A stretch of DNA of 64,000 bases from Rubrivivax sp. (GCA_016707445.1 JADJHR010000007.1:124001-188000); one strand, 5' to 3'; positions 44,262-53,167 are shown, numbered from the stretch's first letter. Notes: a model not told the origin generated them from the sequence alone. Translations and numbers: made by a program.

Positions 44262-45575
44262 ATGCCATCGAAATCAAGGCAATGGTTCGGGCCGCTGGCG
44301 CTGATGCTGGTTCTGGCCAGTGCAATCACGGCGTCGGCCTGGGCCAACCCGACCAAGCGCGACGGCGTGATCGGCCCGGTGGCCTTTGCCAGGGGCAGTC
44401 CGGTCACGGTCTACATCGACATCGACCCGAAGTCCAAGCTCGATGCCGGTGATCCTGAACGCCGCGACCGGGTCGGCGACGCCAGCAAAGGCATCGAGGG
44501 CTGGGTGACGCCGCTGGCCGACATCGGCCAGGTGACCTTGAAGGTGGTCAAGCTCGACGGCAGTGGCAATGACCCCGCAACCGGCAAACCGCCGGATCTG
44601 ACGCAGGCGGGCTCGGTGCATGTGGTCTGGGAAAGCTCTGAAGTCATCGAGGCGAAAAAGGGCAATGCCCAGGCCTACAGCGACGAGCCCTTGGCCGCAG
44701 GCTTCGACGACGGCAAAGGACATGTGGCCGACGCGCAGGCAACGACGGGCGCCGTGATCCACCTCAACGACGACGCCACCGCCAACACGGCCAAAGACAA
44801 GGACCTGGCGACCAAGAACGCGGTGCACGAAATGGGACATGTGCTGGGCCTGGACCACAGCGCCGTGAATGCTCCGGCCAACGTGATGAACCCGAAGACC
44901 GAACTGCAACCGGCAAACGCCACGCCCACGGCCGAAGACCTGAAGGAGATGAAGAACGTCTACGCCAGTGCCAGCGGGCCTGATCGTTTCGACATCACGG
45001 CCACGGACACCAGCGTGGCGCTGGGCGCAGGCCTGTACCGCTACAGCTACGACCTGCGCTACAACGCCGGGCCTGATTTCGGCCTCTTCCAGGTGGGGCT
45101 CGGCGCAGGCGTCGAGCTGTTCGACATCGAGGTGCCCGAGGGCTGGGAGTGGATCCGCAACGGCAGCGTGCTGAGCTTCGATCCGACCGAACTGGACGGC
45201 GATGTGCCCTACCTCAATGCCACCTTTCCCGAACTGCAGATCTCGTTCGTCGCCAATGGCTTGCCTCAGGCGCAGCCCGCCTGGGTCGGCCGCCTGACCA
45301 GTCTGACAGGCCCCGCGGCAGTGGATGCACCGGCCACTCTACCGCTGCTGTTGGCCGCCGCAGTGGCTGCCGCTGCCACCTGCCGAACTCGGCGGTGGAC
45401 GAGCGACCCATGCCACGCTGGGCGCGCTGAACCCGCTGCTGCCTTCAGCCTGGTCGACCTGCATAACACCCGACCCTTGGTCCGCGCCATGGGTAAGATT
45501 GCGGTGCGCGCCCACCCCGACAAGCTGAGACCGTGGGGCTGCAGCTTCACAGCGCGATCCCGTGCAGCCCGGTGA
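44262..45575 (+). CDS. Secreted matrixin-like zinc metalloprotease
   Basis: A 437-residue exported protein. The signal peptide runs to SAWA (about residue 28). The metzincin zinc motif HEMGHVLGLDH gives H189, E190, H193 and H199, and the Met-turn is NVMNP. A C-terminal beta-rich domain (about 230-350) follows. Residues 354-378 (VDAPATLPLLLAAAVAA then CRTRR) look like a PEP-CTERM sorting signal with PEP changed to DAP. In known examples the protein ends right after the Arg cluster; here about 57 more residues follow and run into the convergent gene, so the original stop may be lost. Confidence 0.75.
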   Translation: MPSKSRQWFGPLALMLVLASAITASAWANPTKRDGVIGPVAFARGSPVTVYIDIDPKSKLDAGDPERRDRVGDASKGIEGWVTPLADIGQVTLKVVKLDGSGNDPATGKPPDLTQAGSVHVVWESSEVIEAKKGNAQAYSDEPLAAGFDDGKGHVADAQATTGAVIHLNDDATANTAKDKDLATKNAVHEMGHVLGLDHSAVNAPANVMNPKTELQPANATPTAEDLKEMKNVYASASGPDRFDITATDTSVALGAGLYRYSYDLRYNAGPDFGLFQVGLGAGVELFDIEVPEGWEWIRNGSVLSFDPTELDGDVPYLNATFPELQISFVANGLPQAQPAWVGRLTSLTGPAAVDAPATLPLLLAAAVAAAATCRTRRWTSDPCHAGRAEPAAAFSLVDLHNTRPLVRAMGKIAVRAHPDKLRPWGCSFTARSRAAR

Positions 45576-46200
45576 AGGCCGCCAGCAGCAACAGGGCCCA
45601 GATGCCCACCACCCAGGGCCGCGCACCGCCCAGCGACTGCGCAATGTCGCGGTTCACGGTGTCGTCGGCGCAGCCCCGGGCGAGCTGCGCGAAGGCGGGA
45701 CCGAAGGGCCGTACCCTTACGCGAATCATCAGCCCGCAGAACACCGTGGCCGCGAACGCGGCCAGCTTCAGCGCCAGCCAAGGTGCGGGCTGCGCCCAGG
45801 CCTGGGTGAACCCCATCAACGCCACCACCAGCAGGCCCGCCACCAGGGCCACGCGCCAGGCAAAATCAATGCGCACCAGCATGGTCAGCCCCGGTTGATG
45901 ATGCAGCATCAGCACCATGCCCAGCCAGGCCGCGCACAGGGTCCACGCCGCCACCACAGCCGCCAGGGGCAGCGACAGGAAACCGCTGGCCACGGCCAGG
46001 TGAAAGCCACTGGCGACGGTCAGTGGCATGGCCACGCGCGGCGCCAGATCGGTGGCGGCCATGATGCGCGCCGCCGTCACGCGCGCCTCGGGCGACAGAT
46101 CACGCCGCACCACCAGCCCTGCGGCGTAGAACGTGCCCAGGTCACCGCCCAGCCAGTACACGAAGCACAGCAGGTGCAGAAGTTTCAGTGCCGCCATCAT
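45547..46200 (-). CDS. Integral membrane protein of unknown function
   Basis: 217 residues with about five hydrophobic helices, starting MMAALKLLHLLCFVYWLGGD. The His and Trp near the start (LLHLLCFVYW) and HLAVASG, LMLHHQPG in later helices could hold haem or copper as in CopD/cytochrome b561-like proteins, but this is not established. Its start overlaps the stop of the small upstream gene, and its 3' end overlaps the convergent protease tail. Confidence 0.65.
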   Translation of the reverse strand: MMAALKLLHLLCFVYWLGGDLGTFYAAGLVVRRDLSPEARVTAARIMAATDLAPRVAMPLTVASGFHLAVASGFLSLPLAAVVAAWTLCAAWLGMVLMLHHQPGLTMLVRIDFAWRVALVAGLLVVALMGFTQAWAQPAPWLALKLAAFAATVFCGLMIRVRVRPFGPAFAQLARGCADDTVNRDIAQSLGGARPWVVGIWALLLLAAFTGLHGIAL

Positions 46201-46418
46201 GCCAACCAGCCCCGGGGGCACAAGCTGCAGTGGCCAGTCTGCAGCGACTCGACCCTGATCAGGTCGGGGTCCGGGCCGCCCACGATCACGCCGCCGGGCG
46301 ACGCCACCACCCTGTTCGTCATCTCTTCCGCCCGGATCGCCGCCGGCGAACGCTCTTGGGTTTTCATGCGCTTGCTTGCCTCCATATCCCGCCGAGTCGT
46401 TTGCAAGAGTCTTGCCAT
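46197..46418 (-). CDS. Small hypothetical protein coupled to the membrane protein
   Basis: A 73-residue frame whose TGA lies inside the ATGATG start of the membrane protein gene, a sign of coupled translation. It begins MARLLQTTRRDMEASKR in the chosen version; in-frame ATG 46556 is a longer alternative. The C-terminal part, with ASPGGVIVGGPDPDLIRVES and a CSLC motif, looks coding. No family recognised. Confidence 0.4.
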   Translation of the reverse strand: MARLLQTTRRDMEASKRMKTQERSPAAIRAEEMTNRVVASPGGVIVGGPDPDLIRVESLQTGHCSLCPRGWLA

Positions 46419-46744
46419 GTGTCCCGGGTTCAGAACGGCCTCGCCGCGTCGCAAAACCATTGCTTGAGGCTTCTGTTGAAACAGGGTCGGTGTTGCTGCA
46501 ACGCTGGCGGTCGTTGCGACGTGGGCCACGCCTATCGAAACCGTTGGCAGGGTCATGGCGAGGCTGGACAAGGTTGATACCCGGCGCCGCCGGGGTCTTC
46601 ACCCGCGCCTAGACTTCAACAAGCATGAATGCCGACTCGCCGACGCCTTCGATTTCGACGACTTCACGCGCCGGGTGCGAGCCACGCCACAAGCGCGCGA
46701 AAGTTGCCAAGGCGCTGGACCTTCGTTTCATGAGAGAAGGAACC

Positions 46745-46999
46745 ATGTTGACGGTACAAGCACGCCCCGATGTTGCCGCCCGCGACGCAAGGCGAAAGCC
46801 CGCTGGCCAAAACGCACGCCGAGGTGGCCGCCGCCCTGGGTCAGCGCCCATCAAGAGCGTGCCCGATGCCGTGTGGTGCTGGTCGGTGACATGCGCGCGC
46901 GACGTCGACGCCCTGCCCGGCCTGCTGCCCGAAGGCGGCTCGGGCGACCAGTTCTTTGGCAAGTCGGTGGCCCGAGTTTGCCTGTGCATCAATCCTTGA
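46745..46999 (+). CDS. Small hypothetical protein, possibly frameshifted
   Basis: An 84-residue frame with a strong ribosome site (AGAAGGA, 4 bases before ATG 46745). The last 45 residues look coding (SVPDAVWCWSVTCARDVDAL, then LPEGGSGDQFFGK). In the middle, the neighbouring frame reads a more protein-like TQGESPLAKTHAEVAAALGQ, so two small frameshifts may have damaged the gene. No family recognised. It ends 17 bases before modD. Confidence 0.35.
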   Translation: MLTVQARPDVAARDARRKPAGQNARRGGRRPGSAPIKSVPDAVWCWSVTCARDVDALPGLLPEGGSGDQFFGKSVARVCLCINP

Positions 47000-47016
47000 C
47001 CCATATGGAGACCGCC

Positions 47017-47868
47017 ATGCCTTCCGTCTTTTTCGACCACGCCACCATCGATGCCTGGATCGCCGAGGATGCGCCACTGCTCGACCTCACCACGCACCTG
47101 CTGGCCGTGGGTGGGCAATCGGCACGCATCAGCTTTACGGTCCGGGGCGACACGGTGGCGGCCTGCACCGAGGAGGCAGCGCGCCTGGTGCAGCACTGTG
47201 GCGGGCAGGTGCAAAGCTGCGTCGTCAGTGGCACCCGCGTGGCGCCCGGCACGGTGCTGCTGGTCGCCACGGGTGCGGCCGCGGGCCTGCTGCGCGCCTG
47301 GAAGGTGGCGCAGAACCTGCTCGAATACGCCTGCGGCGTTGCCGGCGCCACGGCGCGCATGGTGCAGGCCGTGCAGGCCGTAGCCCCTGGCGTGGCGGTG
47401 CTGACCACACGCAAACACGCACCGGGTCTGCGCCGCATCGCGCTCAAGGCGACGCTGAGCGGCGGCGCCTTTCCGCACCGTCTGGGCCTGGGCGAGACGG
47501 TGCTGGTGTTTCCGCAGCATCGCGCATTGGTGGGCGACTGGACCACGTTGACGGCGAAGCTGGCAGCTGCGGCACCTGCGCTCGCCGAGAAGCAATGCGT
47601 GATTGAAGTGGCCTCGCTGGAAGACGCGTTTGCCGCCGTCAGCGCGGGCGCCGACGTGTTGCAGTTCGACAAGGTGACGCCAACGCAACTGCGCGCGTGG
47701 TGCCAGCAGCTGCGGCAGCGTCATCCGCAACTCGGGCTGCTGGCTGCCGGCGGCGTGAACAGTCAGAACGCCACCGACTACGCCACCAGCGGCGTCGATG
47801 CGCTGGTGACCAGCAGCCTGCACCATGCGCCGCCGGCCGATATCGGCGTGCAGGTGGCGCCGGCGTAG
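47017..47868 (+). CDS. modD: ModD, quinolinate phosphoribosyltransferase-like protein
   Basis: 283 residues with the nicotinate-nucleotide pyrophosphorylase fold: IAEDAPLLDLTTHLLAVG at the start, NLLEYACGVAGATARMV, LTTRKHAPGLRRIALKAT, and C-terminal LLAAGGVNSQNATDYATSGVDALVTS. ModD occurs with molybdate transport genes in several proteobacteria, with an unclear role. No modABC is present here. GGAG lies 8 bases before the chosen ATG; ATG 47005 is an alternative. Confidence 0.88.
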   Translation: MPSVFFDHATIDAWIAEDAPLLDLTTHLLAVGGQSARISFTVRGDTVAACTEEAARLVQHCGGQVQSCVVSGTRVAPGTVLLVATGAAAGLLRAWKVAQNLLEYACGVAGATARMVQAVQAVAPGVAVLTTRKHAPGLRRIALKATLSGGAFPHRLGLGETVLVFPQHRALVGDWTTLTAKLAAAAPALAEKQCVIEVASLEDAFAAVSAGADVLQFDKVTPTQLRAWCQQLRQRHPQLGLLAAGGVNSQNATDYATSGVDALVTSSLHHAPPADIGVQVAPA

Positions 47869-47958
47869 CGCGAAGGTCCACTGCTGCACAGCGCAGCCGT
47901 CACGATTCGTCGCGCCGCACCGCACCGCGCGCCCTACCCCGAGCCTTGATGCCCGCGC

Positions 47959-49218
47959 TCAGATGATGCGGTCGGCGCGGTAGGCGGCCAGCTCATCAGC
48001 ACTACAGCCGAGGGTCTGCGTCAGCACCTCGTCGGTGCAGTCGCCGAGCACAGGCGGCGCCCGGCGATACACCGGTGGCGTGTGCTGCAGGCGCAGCGGG
48101 CTGGCGATGGTCGCCACCGCACCGCCATCAGCTCGCTGCATGTCGACGCGCAATTGCCGGTGCCTGACCTGTTCATCGTCGAACACCTGCGCGTAGTCGT
48201 TGATCGGCCCGCAGGGCACACCACGGGCCTCCAGCCGGGCAAGCCAGTCGCCGCGGCTGCGCGTCAACAGCGTGCGCGCCAGGTCAGGCACCAGCTGCTG
48301 CCGTCCTGTGATGCGCCCGCTGACCTTCGTCCAGCGCGCATCAGCCGCCAGATCCGGGCGTTCGATGGCGGTGCAGAACTGCTGCCACTGCGTGTCGTTG
48401 CCTACGGCGACCACGATCTCACCATCGCTGACGACGAACACCTGGTAAGGCACCAGGCTGGCGTGCGCGTTGCCATAACGCGCCGGCACCTTGCCGCTGG
48501 CGAGATAGCCGGTGACCTGATTGCCGCCCAGCGCCACCACACAGTCGAGCAAGGCCATGTCGATGTACTGTCCCGCGCCCGACACCGTGCGGTGCTGCAG
48601 CGCCGACAGGATGGCCACGCTGGCGTACATGCCGGTCATGACGTCGGCGATCGCAATGCCGGCCTTCTGCGGGCCGCCGCCGGGCAGATCGTCGCGTTCG
48701 CCGGTGATGCTCATCAGCCCGCCCATGGCCTGGAAGACGAAGTCGTAGCCGGGCTTGTGCGCGCTCGGGCCATCCTGGCCGTAACCGGTGATCGAGCAAT
48801 AGACCAGGCCCCGGTTGAGCGCTGACAACGCCGCGTAATCGAGCCCGTAACGTTTGAGGTCACCGATCTTGTAGTTCTCGATGACGACGTCGCTGACGGC
48901 TGCAAGCCGGCGCACCAGGTTCTGGCCGGCCGGGCGCGAGATGTCCACCGTGATGGACTTCTTGCCGCGATTGGCCGCGGCGAAGTAGGTCGAATCGGGG
49001 ACGTCGCCCTCGGGGCTGGGCATCCAGGGCGGACCCCAGGCCCGCGTGTCGTCGCCGGCGCCGGGGCGTTCGACCTTGATCACCTCGGCGCCCATGTCGG
49101 CCAGGTTCTGGCTGCACCAGGGGCCGGCCAGGATGCGCGACAGGTCCAGCACCCGCAGGTGCGACAGCGCCCCCGGGCCGTCCGGTTTCGTCGAGGTTTG
49201 TCCGAGCGCAACGCTCAT
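47959..49218 (-). CDS. CaiB/BaiF family III CoA-transferase
   Basis: 419 residues. It would move CoA between carboxylic acids through an aspartyl-CoA thioester. N-terminal LRVLDLSRILAGPWCSQNLADMGAEVIKVE is shown in part: RILAGPWCSQNLADMGAEVI is the CoA-binding start. NRGKKSITVDI and YDFVFQAMGGLMSITG are family segments, and the likely catalytic Asp is in AIADVMTGM. The acids are unknown. It is the last gene of an operon with a Bug protein and two MaoC proteins, consistent with dicarboxylate catabolism. Confidence 0.92.
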   Translation of the reverse strand: MSVALGQTSTKPDGPGALSHLRVLDLSRILAGPWCSQNLADMGAEVIKVERPGAGDDTRAWGPPWMPSPEGDVPDSTYFAAANRGKKSITVDISRPAGQNLVRRLAAVSDVVIENYKIGDLKRYGLDYAALSALNRGLVYCSITGYGQDGPSAHKPGYDFVFQAMGGLMSITGERDDLPGGGPQKAGIAIADVMTGMYASVAILSALQHRTVSGAGQYIDMALLDCVVALGGNQVTGYLASGKVPARYGNAHASLVPYQVFVVSDGEIVVAVGNDTQWQQFCTAIERPDLAADARWTKVSGRITGRQQLVPDLARTLLTRSRGDWLARLEARGVPCGPINDYAQVFDDEQVRHRQLRVDMQRADGGAVATIASPLRLQHTPPVYRRAPPVLGDCTDEVLTQTLGCSADELAAYRADRII

Positions 49219-50201
49219 TGGTCGATCTTCACGCCGGCCTCACTGACCACGCGCGCCCACTTGCTCAGCTCGGCGTCGACGAAGGCCGCGAACTGCGCCT
49301 GCGTCATCGTGCCCGACTCGGCCCCCAGCTTGGCGAACTGCTCGCGAATGGCCGTGCTTTGCAGCGCCTGCAGCACATCGCCAGCGATGCGGTCGCGCAG
49401 TGCCGGTGCCATGCGCCCCGGGGCGTACAGGCCGAACCAGGCCGTGGCTTCGAAGCCCTTGAGCCCGGCTTCATCGATGGTCGGCACGTCGGGCAGTGTC
49501 GCTGAGCGCTTCAGCGACGTGACGCCCAGCGCCCGCAGCTTGCCGGCCTTGATGTGCTGCAACACGCCGGGAACCGAGTCGAACATCATCGGGATCTGCC
49601 CGCCCAGCAGGTCGTTCAGCGCCGGCGCCGCACCCTTGTAGGGCACGTGCACCATGGTCACGCCGGCCATCGACTTGAACAGTTCACCCGACAGGTGGTT
49701 GGCACCGCCCGTGCCCGACGACCCGAAGTTCAGACGGCCGGGCTGTGCCTTGGCCAGTGCAATCAGCTCAGCCACCGAACGGGCTGGAAAGCTGGGATGA
49801 ACGACCAGCACGTTCGGCACCGTGGCCACCAGTGCGATCGGCGTGAAGTCGGCGCGCGTGTCGTACTTCAGGTTCTTGTACAGCGCCGGGTTGATGACGT
49901 GGTGCGTGGCCGTGAGCATCAGCGTGTGGCCGTCGGCCGGCATGTGCGCCAGCTGCTCGGAGAAAATGGTGCCGCTGGCCCCGGACCGGTTTTCCACCAG
50001 CACGGGCTTGCCCCAGCGCTGTTGCAGCTCGGTGGCCAGCTGGCGCGCCAGGATGTCGGTCGTGCCGCCGGGCGGAAACGGCACCACCAGCTTCACCGGT
50101 TGCGTCGGAAAGTCTTGCGCGTGCAATGCAAACGGGACGGCGGCGAAGCCGCACAGCATGGCCGCAGCCAGCCGGGCCTTGAAGGTTCTGAGGATCTGCA
50201 T
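49215..50201 (-). CDS. Bug-family tripartite tricarboxylate transporter binding protein
   Basis: Periplasmic solute-binding protein of 328 residues. Signal peptide ends at LHAQ; the mature start FPTQPVKLVVPFPPGGTTDI is diagnostic. ENRSGASGTI and FGSSGTGGANHLSGELF form the carboxylate pocket. No tctAB permease is nearby, as is common for Bug genes of Burkholderiales. Its stop overlaps the CoA-transferase ATG. Confidence 0.94.
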   Translation of the reverse strand: MQILRTFKARLAAAMLCGFAAVPFALHAQDFPTQPVKLVVPFPPGGTTDILARQLATELQQRWGKPVLVENRSGASGTIFSEQLAHMPADGHTLMLTATHHVINPALYKNLKYDTRADFTPIALVATVPNVLVVHPSFPARSVAELIALAKAQPGRLNFGSSGTGGANHLSGELFKSMAGVTMVHVPYKGAAPALNDLLGGQIPMMFDSVPGVLQHIKAGKLRALGVTSLKRSATLPDVPTIDEAGLKGFEATAWFGLYAPGRMAPALRDRIAGDVLQALQSTAIREQFAKLGAESGTMTQAQFAAFVDAELSKWARVVSEAGVKIDQ

Positions 50202-50284
50202 CGGGGTTTCCAAAAGTGGTTGGCACAGCATGGCCGTCAGGCAAGTGTGGCCGCGCCACCTTGACTGACACCACACGGGGGTTT

Positions 50285-50740
50285 TCAGACCGCGGCGGGA
50301 AACTCGACCATCGCCTCGCCGACCGCAACGACCTCGCCGCGCTGGTTGTGGACCTGCACGTCGAGCGTCAGCCACCAGCTGCCCTGGCTTTCCTGGGCGG
50401 CAGTGACCACCGCCGACGGGGTGATGGTGTCGCCGGGCTTGACCGGCGATTTCCAGCGCGTTTCCAGCCGGCGCTGGATACCGCCCAACGGATACAGCCA
50501 GTCGGTGAGCATCGTGGTGATGAGGCCGAAGTTGTTCATGCCATGCATGATGATGCCGCCGAAGTTGGTGCGACCGAAATCGCCCTTCATGTAGTCGTCG
50601 TCCAGGTGCAGCGGATTGAAGTCGAGCGAGGCCTCGCAGAAGTCGCGGATCGATTCGCGGGTGGGCGAAAACGGGGTGCCGCCGATCTGGTGGCCGGGGG
50701 CGATGGAGAAGGCAGCCATGGTCGGGTTGTCAGTGGTCAT
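50285..50740 (-). CDS. MaoC-like enoyl-CoA hydratase/dehydratase
   Basis: A 151-residue hot-dog protein starting MTTDNPTMAAFSIAPGHQIG. The hydratase motif is FNPLHLDDDYMKG with the catalytic Asp/His pattern (D..P.H), and IIMHGMNNFGL follows. It shares one base with the preceding gene (TGATG). With its partner it would form a heteromeric hydratase for a CoA ester in the pathway of the neighbouring CoA-transferase. Confidence 0.88.
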   Translation of the reverse strand: MTTDNPTMAAFSIAPGHQIGGTPFSPTRESIRDFCEASLDFNPLHLDDDYMKGDFGRTNFGGIIMHGMNNFGLITTMLTDWLYPLGGIQRRLETRWKSPVKPGDTITPSAVVTAAQESQGSWWLTLDVQVHNQRGEVVAVGEAMVEFPAAV

Positions 50741-51219
50741 CAGAACGGACGGATGGTCCAGCCTCGGCCGGCGCAGATCACCTGGTCGTGCTGGTTGAAG
50801 AACACGTTGTCGTGCACGACGAACAGGCGGTCGCGCTTGATGAACTTGTCCAGCGCTCTGGCTTGCAGCCGGATGGTGTCGCCGGGGCGGGCCGGCAGGT
50901 TGTAGCTCCACGACTGCCCCGCATTCACCGTGCCGGGGCTGCGCATCCAGTCGTCACTGGGCGTGCAGGCGAACATCAGCAGGATGTGGATCGCCGGTGG
51001 TGCGATCAGGCCCTTGTAGGGCGTGGTCCGCGCGTAGGCCTCATCGAAGTACAGCGGGTGCAGGTCGCCGACCACACGGCAGTACTTCTGGATCGCCTCG
51101 AGCGTCAGCACATAGGGCAAGGTCTTGCGGGGCTCGCCGGGAATGATCTGTGCCCAGGACTTGCGCAGGGCGTTGTCTTTCCAGAAATCGGTTTCGAAGG
51201 TCGGATCGGGTGGTGCCAT
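50740..51219 (-). CDS. MaoC-family N-terminal-type dehydratase subunit
   Basis: 159 residues of the FAS1-like/MaoC N-terminal group. YCRVVGDLHPLYFDEAYA has the D..P.Y variant of the hydratase motif, and GLIAPPAIHILLMF follows as in relatives. It lies first in the operon and overlaps the second MaoC gene. Split pairs of this kind act as one double-hot-dog enzyme, for example on mesaconyl- or hydroxyacyl-CoA; the substrate here is open. Confidence 0.82.
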   Translation of the reverse strand: MAPPDPTFETDFWKDNALRKSWAQIIPGEPRKTLPYVLTLEAIQKYCRVVGDLHPLYFDEAYARTTPYKGLIAPPAIHILLMFACTPSDDWMRSPGTVNAGQSWSYNLPARPGDTIRLQARALDKFIKRDRLFVVHDNVFFNQHDQVICAGRGWTIRPF

Positions 51220-51276
51220 GCTTGGTCGGTTTCAGTGAGAGGGTGATGGGTGATGGGTGTTAGGATTGACCGCTTG

Positions 51277-51294
51277 GCGGATATAAGTGTCCGC
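51277..51294. promoter_or_regulatory. Inverted repeat in the iclR/maoC divergent promoter region
   Basis: GCGGA-TATAAGTG-TCCGC, 5-bp perfect arms with an 8-base AT-rich spacer, lies midway between the divergent IclR regulator and MaoC operon. This is the usual place for an IclR-type operator; binding is inferred. Confidence 0.5.
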
Positions 51295-51343
51295 TTAACG
51301 GCCATTTTCAGAGTCCGGCCCACAAGCTGTCAAGGTATCCCCC

Positions 51344-52108
51344 ATGGCGACTCCGGAAAGCGAAGCCTTCGTGCGCAGCTTCGCGCGCGGGCTCAAGGTG
51401 ATCGAGGCCCTGGGCCAGGTGCCCGGCGGACAGACCCTGGCACAGGTTGCCGAACGGGTGGCGCTGCCACGCACGGCGGTGCGGCGCTTCTTGCTGACTC
51501 TGGTCGACCTGGCGTTCGTGCGCAGCGACGGCAGGCACTACTGGCTCACGCCCAGGGTGCTGCGCCTCGGGCTGTCCTACCTGTCGTCGCTGCCCTATTG
51601 GCGCGACGCGCAACCGGCGCTGGAAGAACTGTGCGCACGCGCGCAACAATCCTGCGCCCTGTCGGTGCTGGACGATGAGGACATCGTCTACGTGCAACGC
51701 CAGCACACGCAGCGCATCCTGCCCATGAGCCCCTCACTGGGCAGCCGGCTGCCGGCTCATGCGGTGTCGATGGGTCGGGTGTTGCTGGCAGGCCTGGCCG
51801 ACGATGCGCTGCAGGCCTACCTCGAACAGGTGCGGCCGGTCCGCCTGACCAGCGCCACCGCGGTCGACCGCGATCAGTTGCGCCAGGCCGTGCTGGCCGC
51901 CCGCGCCCAGGGCTGGGCCTGGGTGGACGGCGAACTGGACGAATCGATCTGCGGGCTGGCGGTGCCGGTTCGTGACCTAGATGGTGCGACGATGGCTGCA
52001 CTCAACGTCAGCCTGCCCGCCGGAGCGTTCACGCAACAACAGGCGGTCGATCGGTTCCTGGGTGACCTGCGCGTCACTGCATCGCGCCTGCGTGCAAGCT
52101 CGCGCTGA
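51344..52108 (+). CDS. IclR-family transcriptional regulator
   Basis: 254 residues: a winged helix at about 8-75 (RSFARGLKVIEALGQ, TLAQVAERVALPRTAVRRFL) and the effector-binding IclR domain with LPAHAVSMGRVLLAG and DGELDESICGLAVPVRD. The PcaR/PobR-like 'ELDESICGLAVPV' segment is common to regulators of aromatic and organic acid catabolism. It is divergent from the MaoC/Bug/CoA-transferase operon, its probable target, and convergent with the gentisate dioxygenase gene. Confidence 0.93.
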   Translation: MATPESEAFVRSFARGLKVIEALGQVPGGQTLAQVAERVALPRTAVRRFLLTLVDLAFVRSDGRHYWLTPRVLRLGLSYLSSLPYWRDAQPALEELCARAQQSCALSVLDDEDIVYVQRQHTQRILPMSPSLGSRLPAHAVSMGRVLLAGLADDALQAYLEQVRPVRLTSATAVDRDQLRQAVLAARAQGWAWVDGELDESICGLAVPVRDLDGATMAALNVSLPAGAFTQQQAVDRFLGDLRVTASRLRASSR

Positions 52109-52114
52109 CCCGCA

Positions 52115-53153
52115 TCAGCCCCGGATCTCGAACACGCCGAGCTTGCGGTGCAGAGGCGCCTCGTCGGCGATGAACAGGAAAGCCGGCAGGTCGGTCGAGC
52201 GGTTGGTCAGCGTCACGGGGGTGTAGCCCGGTGCACAGCAGGTATCGGCTTCGGCCAGTGCAAACCCCTGGTCATCGACTTGCACCCGCGCGGCGCCCTC
52301 GATCAGGTGGAACACCATCGCCGGTGACCGGACCGGCAGCGTCAGTGTCTGTCCCGGTCGCAGCATCAGCGCCGAATAGCCCAGGATGTTCTGCGCGTCG
52401 GCGCCGGTCTCGGGGTTGACGTATCTGACCTGCACCGCCTGCAGATCAGGCTGGTCGGCCGCCAGTGCCTGCAGTGCGGCCCGTGCTTGGCCCCAGGGGT
52501 AGCGCAGCAGCGGGTAGGCCTTGTTCGAGCGCTCGCCCATCGGCGTTGGCAACACGCCACCGCGCGCATAGACGGCATCACCGTGCCCGGGGCGCACCTG
52601 CTGGCGCGGCCCGTCGACGTGGTAGCTGGCTTCCAGGTAGTGCACCAGCGGCAGGTCCAGCACGTCCAGCCAGACCACCGGGGCATTGCCGTCATGGCCA
52701 TGTTCGTGCCACAGCCCGGTGGGCGTGAGGATCAGATCCCCGCGCTGCATGGGTAGTTTTTCGCCGTCGACCGTGGTGTAGGCGCCATCGCCTTCGACGA
52801 TCATGCGCACCGCGTTCGGCGTGTGGCGGTGCGACGGTGCCCACTCGCCGGGCAGCAGCAACTGCATGCCGAGGTAGATGGCGGCACTGGCCTGCATCTT
52901 GTCCAGCCCGTGACCCGGATTGGCCAGCACGAGCACGCGGCGCTCGGCCTTCTCGATCGGCGTCAGCTCACCCGCGCGCAGCAGCAGCGGACGCAACGCC
53001 TGATAGGTCCAGCAACTGGCGCGCGTGCGCGGCTGCGGCTTGCCCGGCGGGCAGCACGGCGCGCAGGCTGGGCCACAGCGGCACCAGGTTCTGCGCCTTC
53101 AGGGCCTCGACATAGTCGGCGGGCAGGTCTTCGAGTCGGCCGAGTTCGTTCAT
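52115..53153 (-). pseudogene. Gentisate 1,2-dioxygenase, frameshifted
   Basis: Gentisate dioxygenase opens the ring of gentisate to maleylpyruvate. The N-terminal part starts at ATG 53153 after GGGAG (MNELGRLEDLPADYVEALKA) and runs to VLPAG. There the frame shifts: an extra base in the CCC at 53043-53045 (GGG on the coding strand, where GG would give AGKPQPRTRASCWTYQALRP). The rest continues to 52115 as a full bicupin (SHRHTPNAVRMIVEG, GLWHEHGHDG). Removing one base restores 345 residues. It is either a recent mutation or a sequence error. It lies 14 bases after the hydroxylase gene. Confidence 0.9.
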
Positions 53154-53167
53154 GCGGGTCTCCCGGT

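Noticed and set aside
46603..46744. A riboswitch such as the molybdenum cofactor type before modD
   Set aside because: No conserved helices or tetraloop pattern could be read, and the downstream short frame with a strong ribosome site is a simpler reading.
46609..47925. A 438-codon minus-strand frame over modD
   Set aside because: Antisense to modD; only modD has family motifs.
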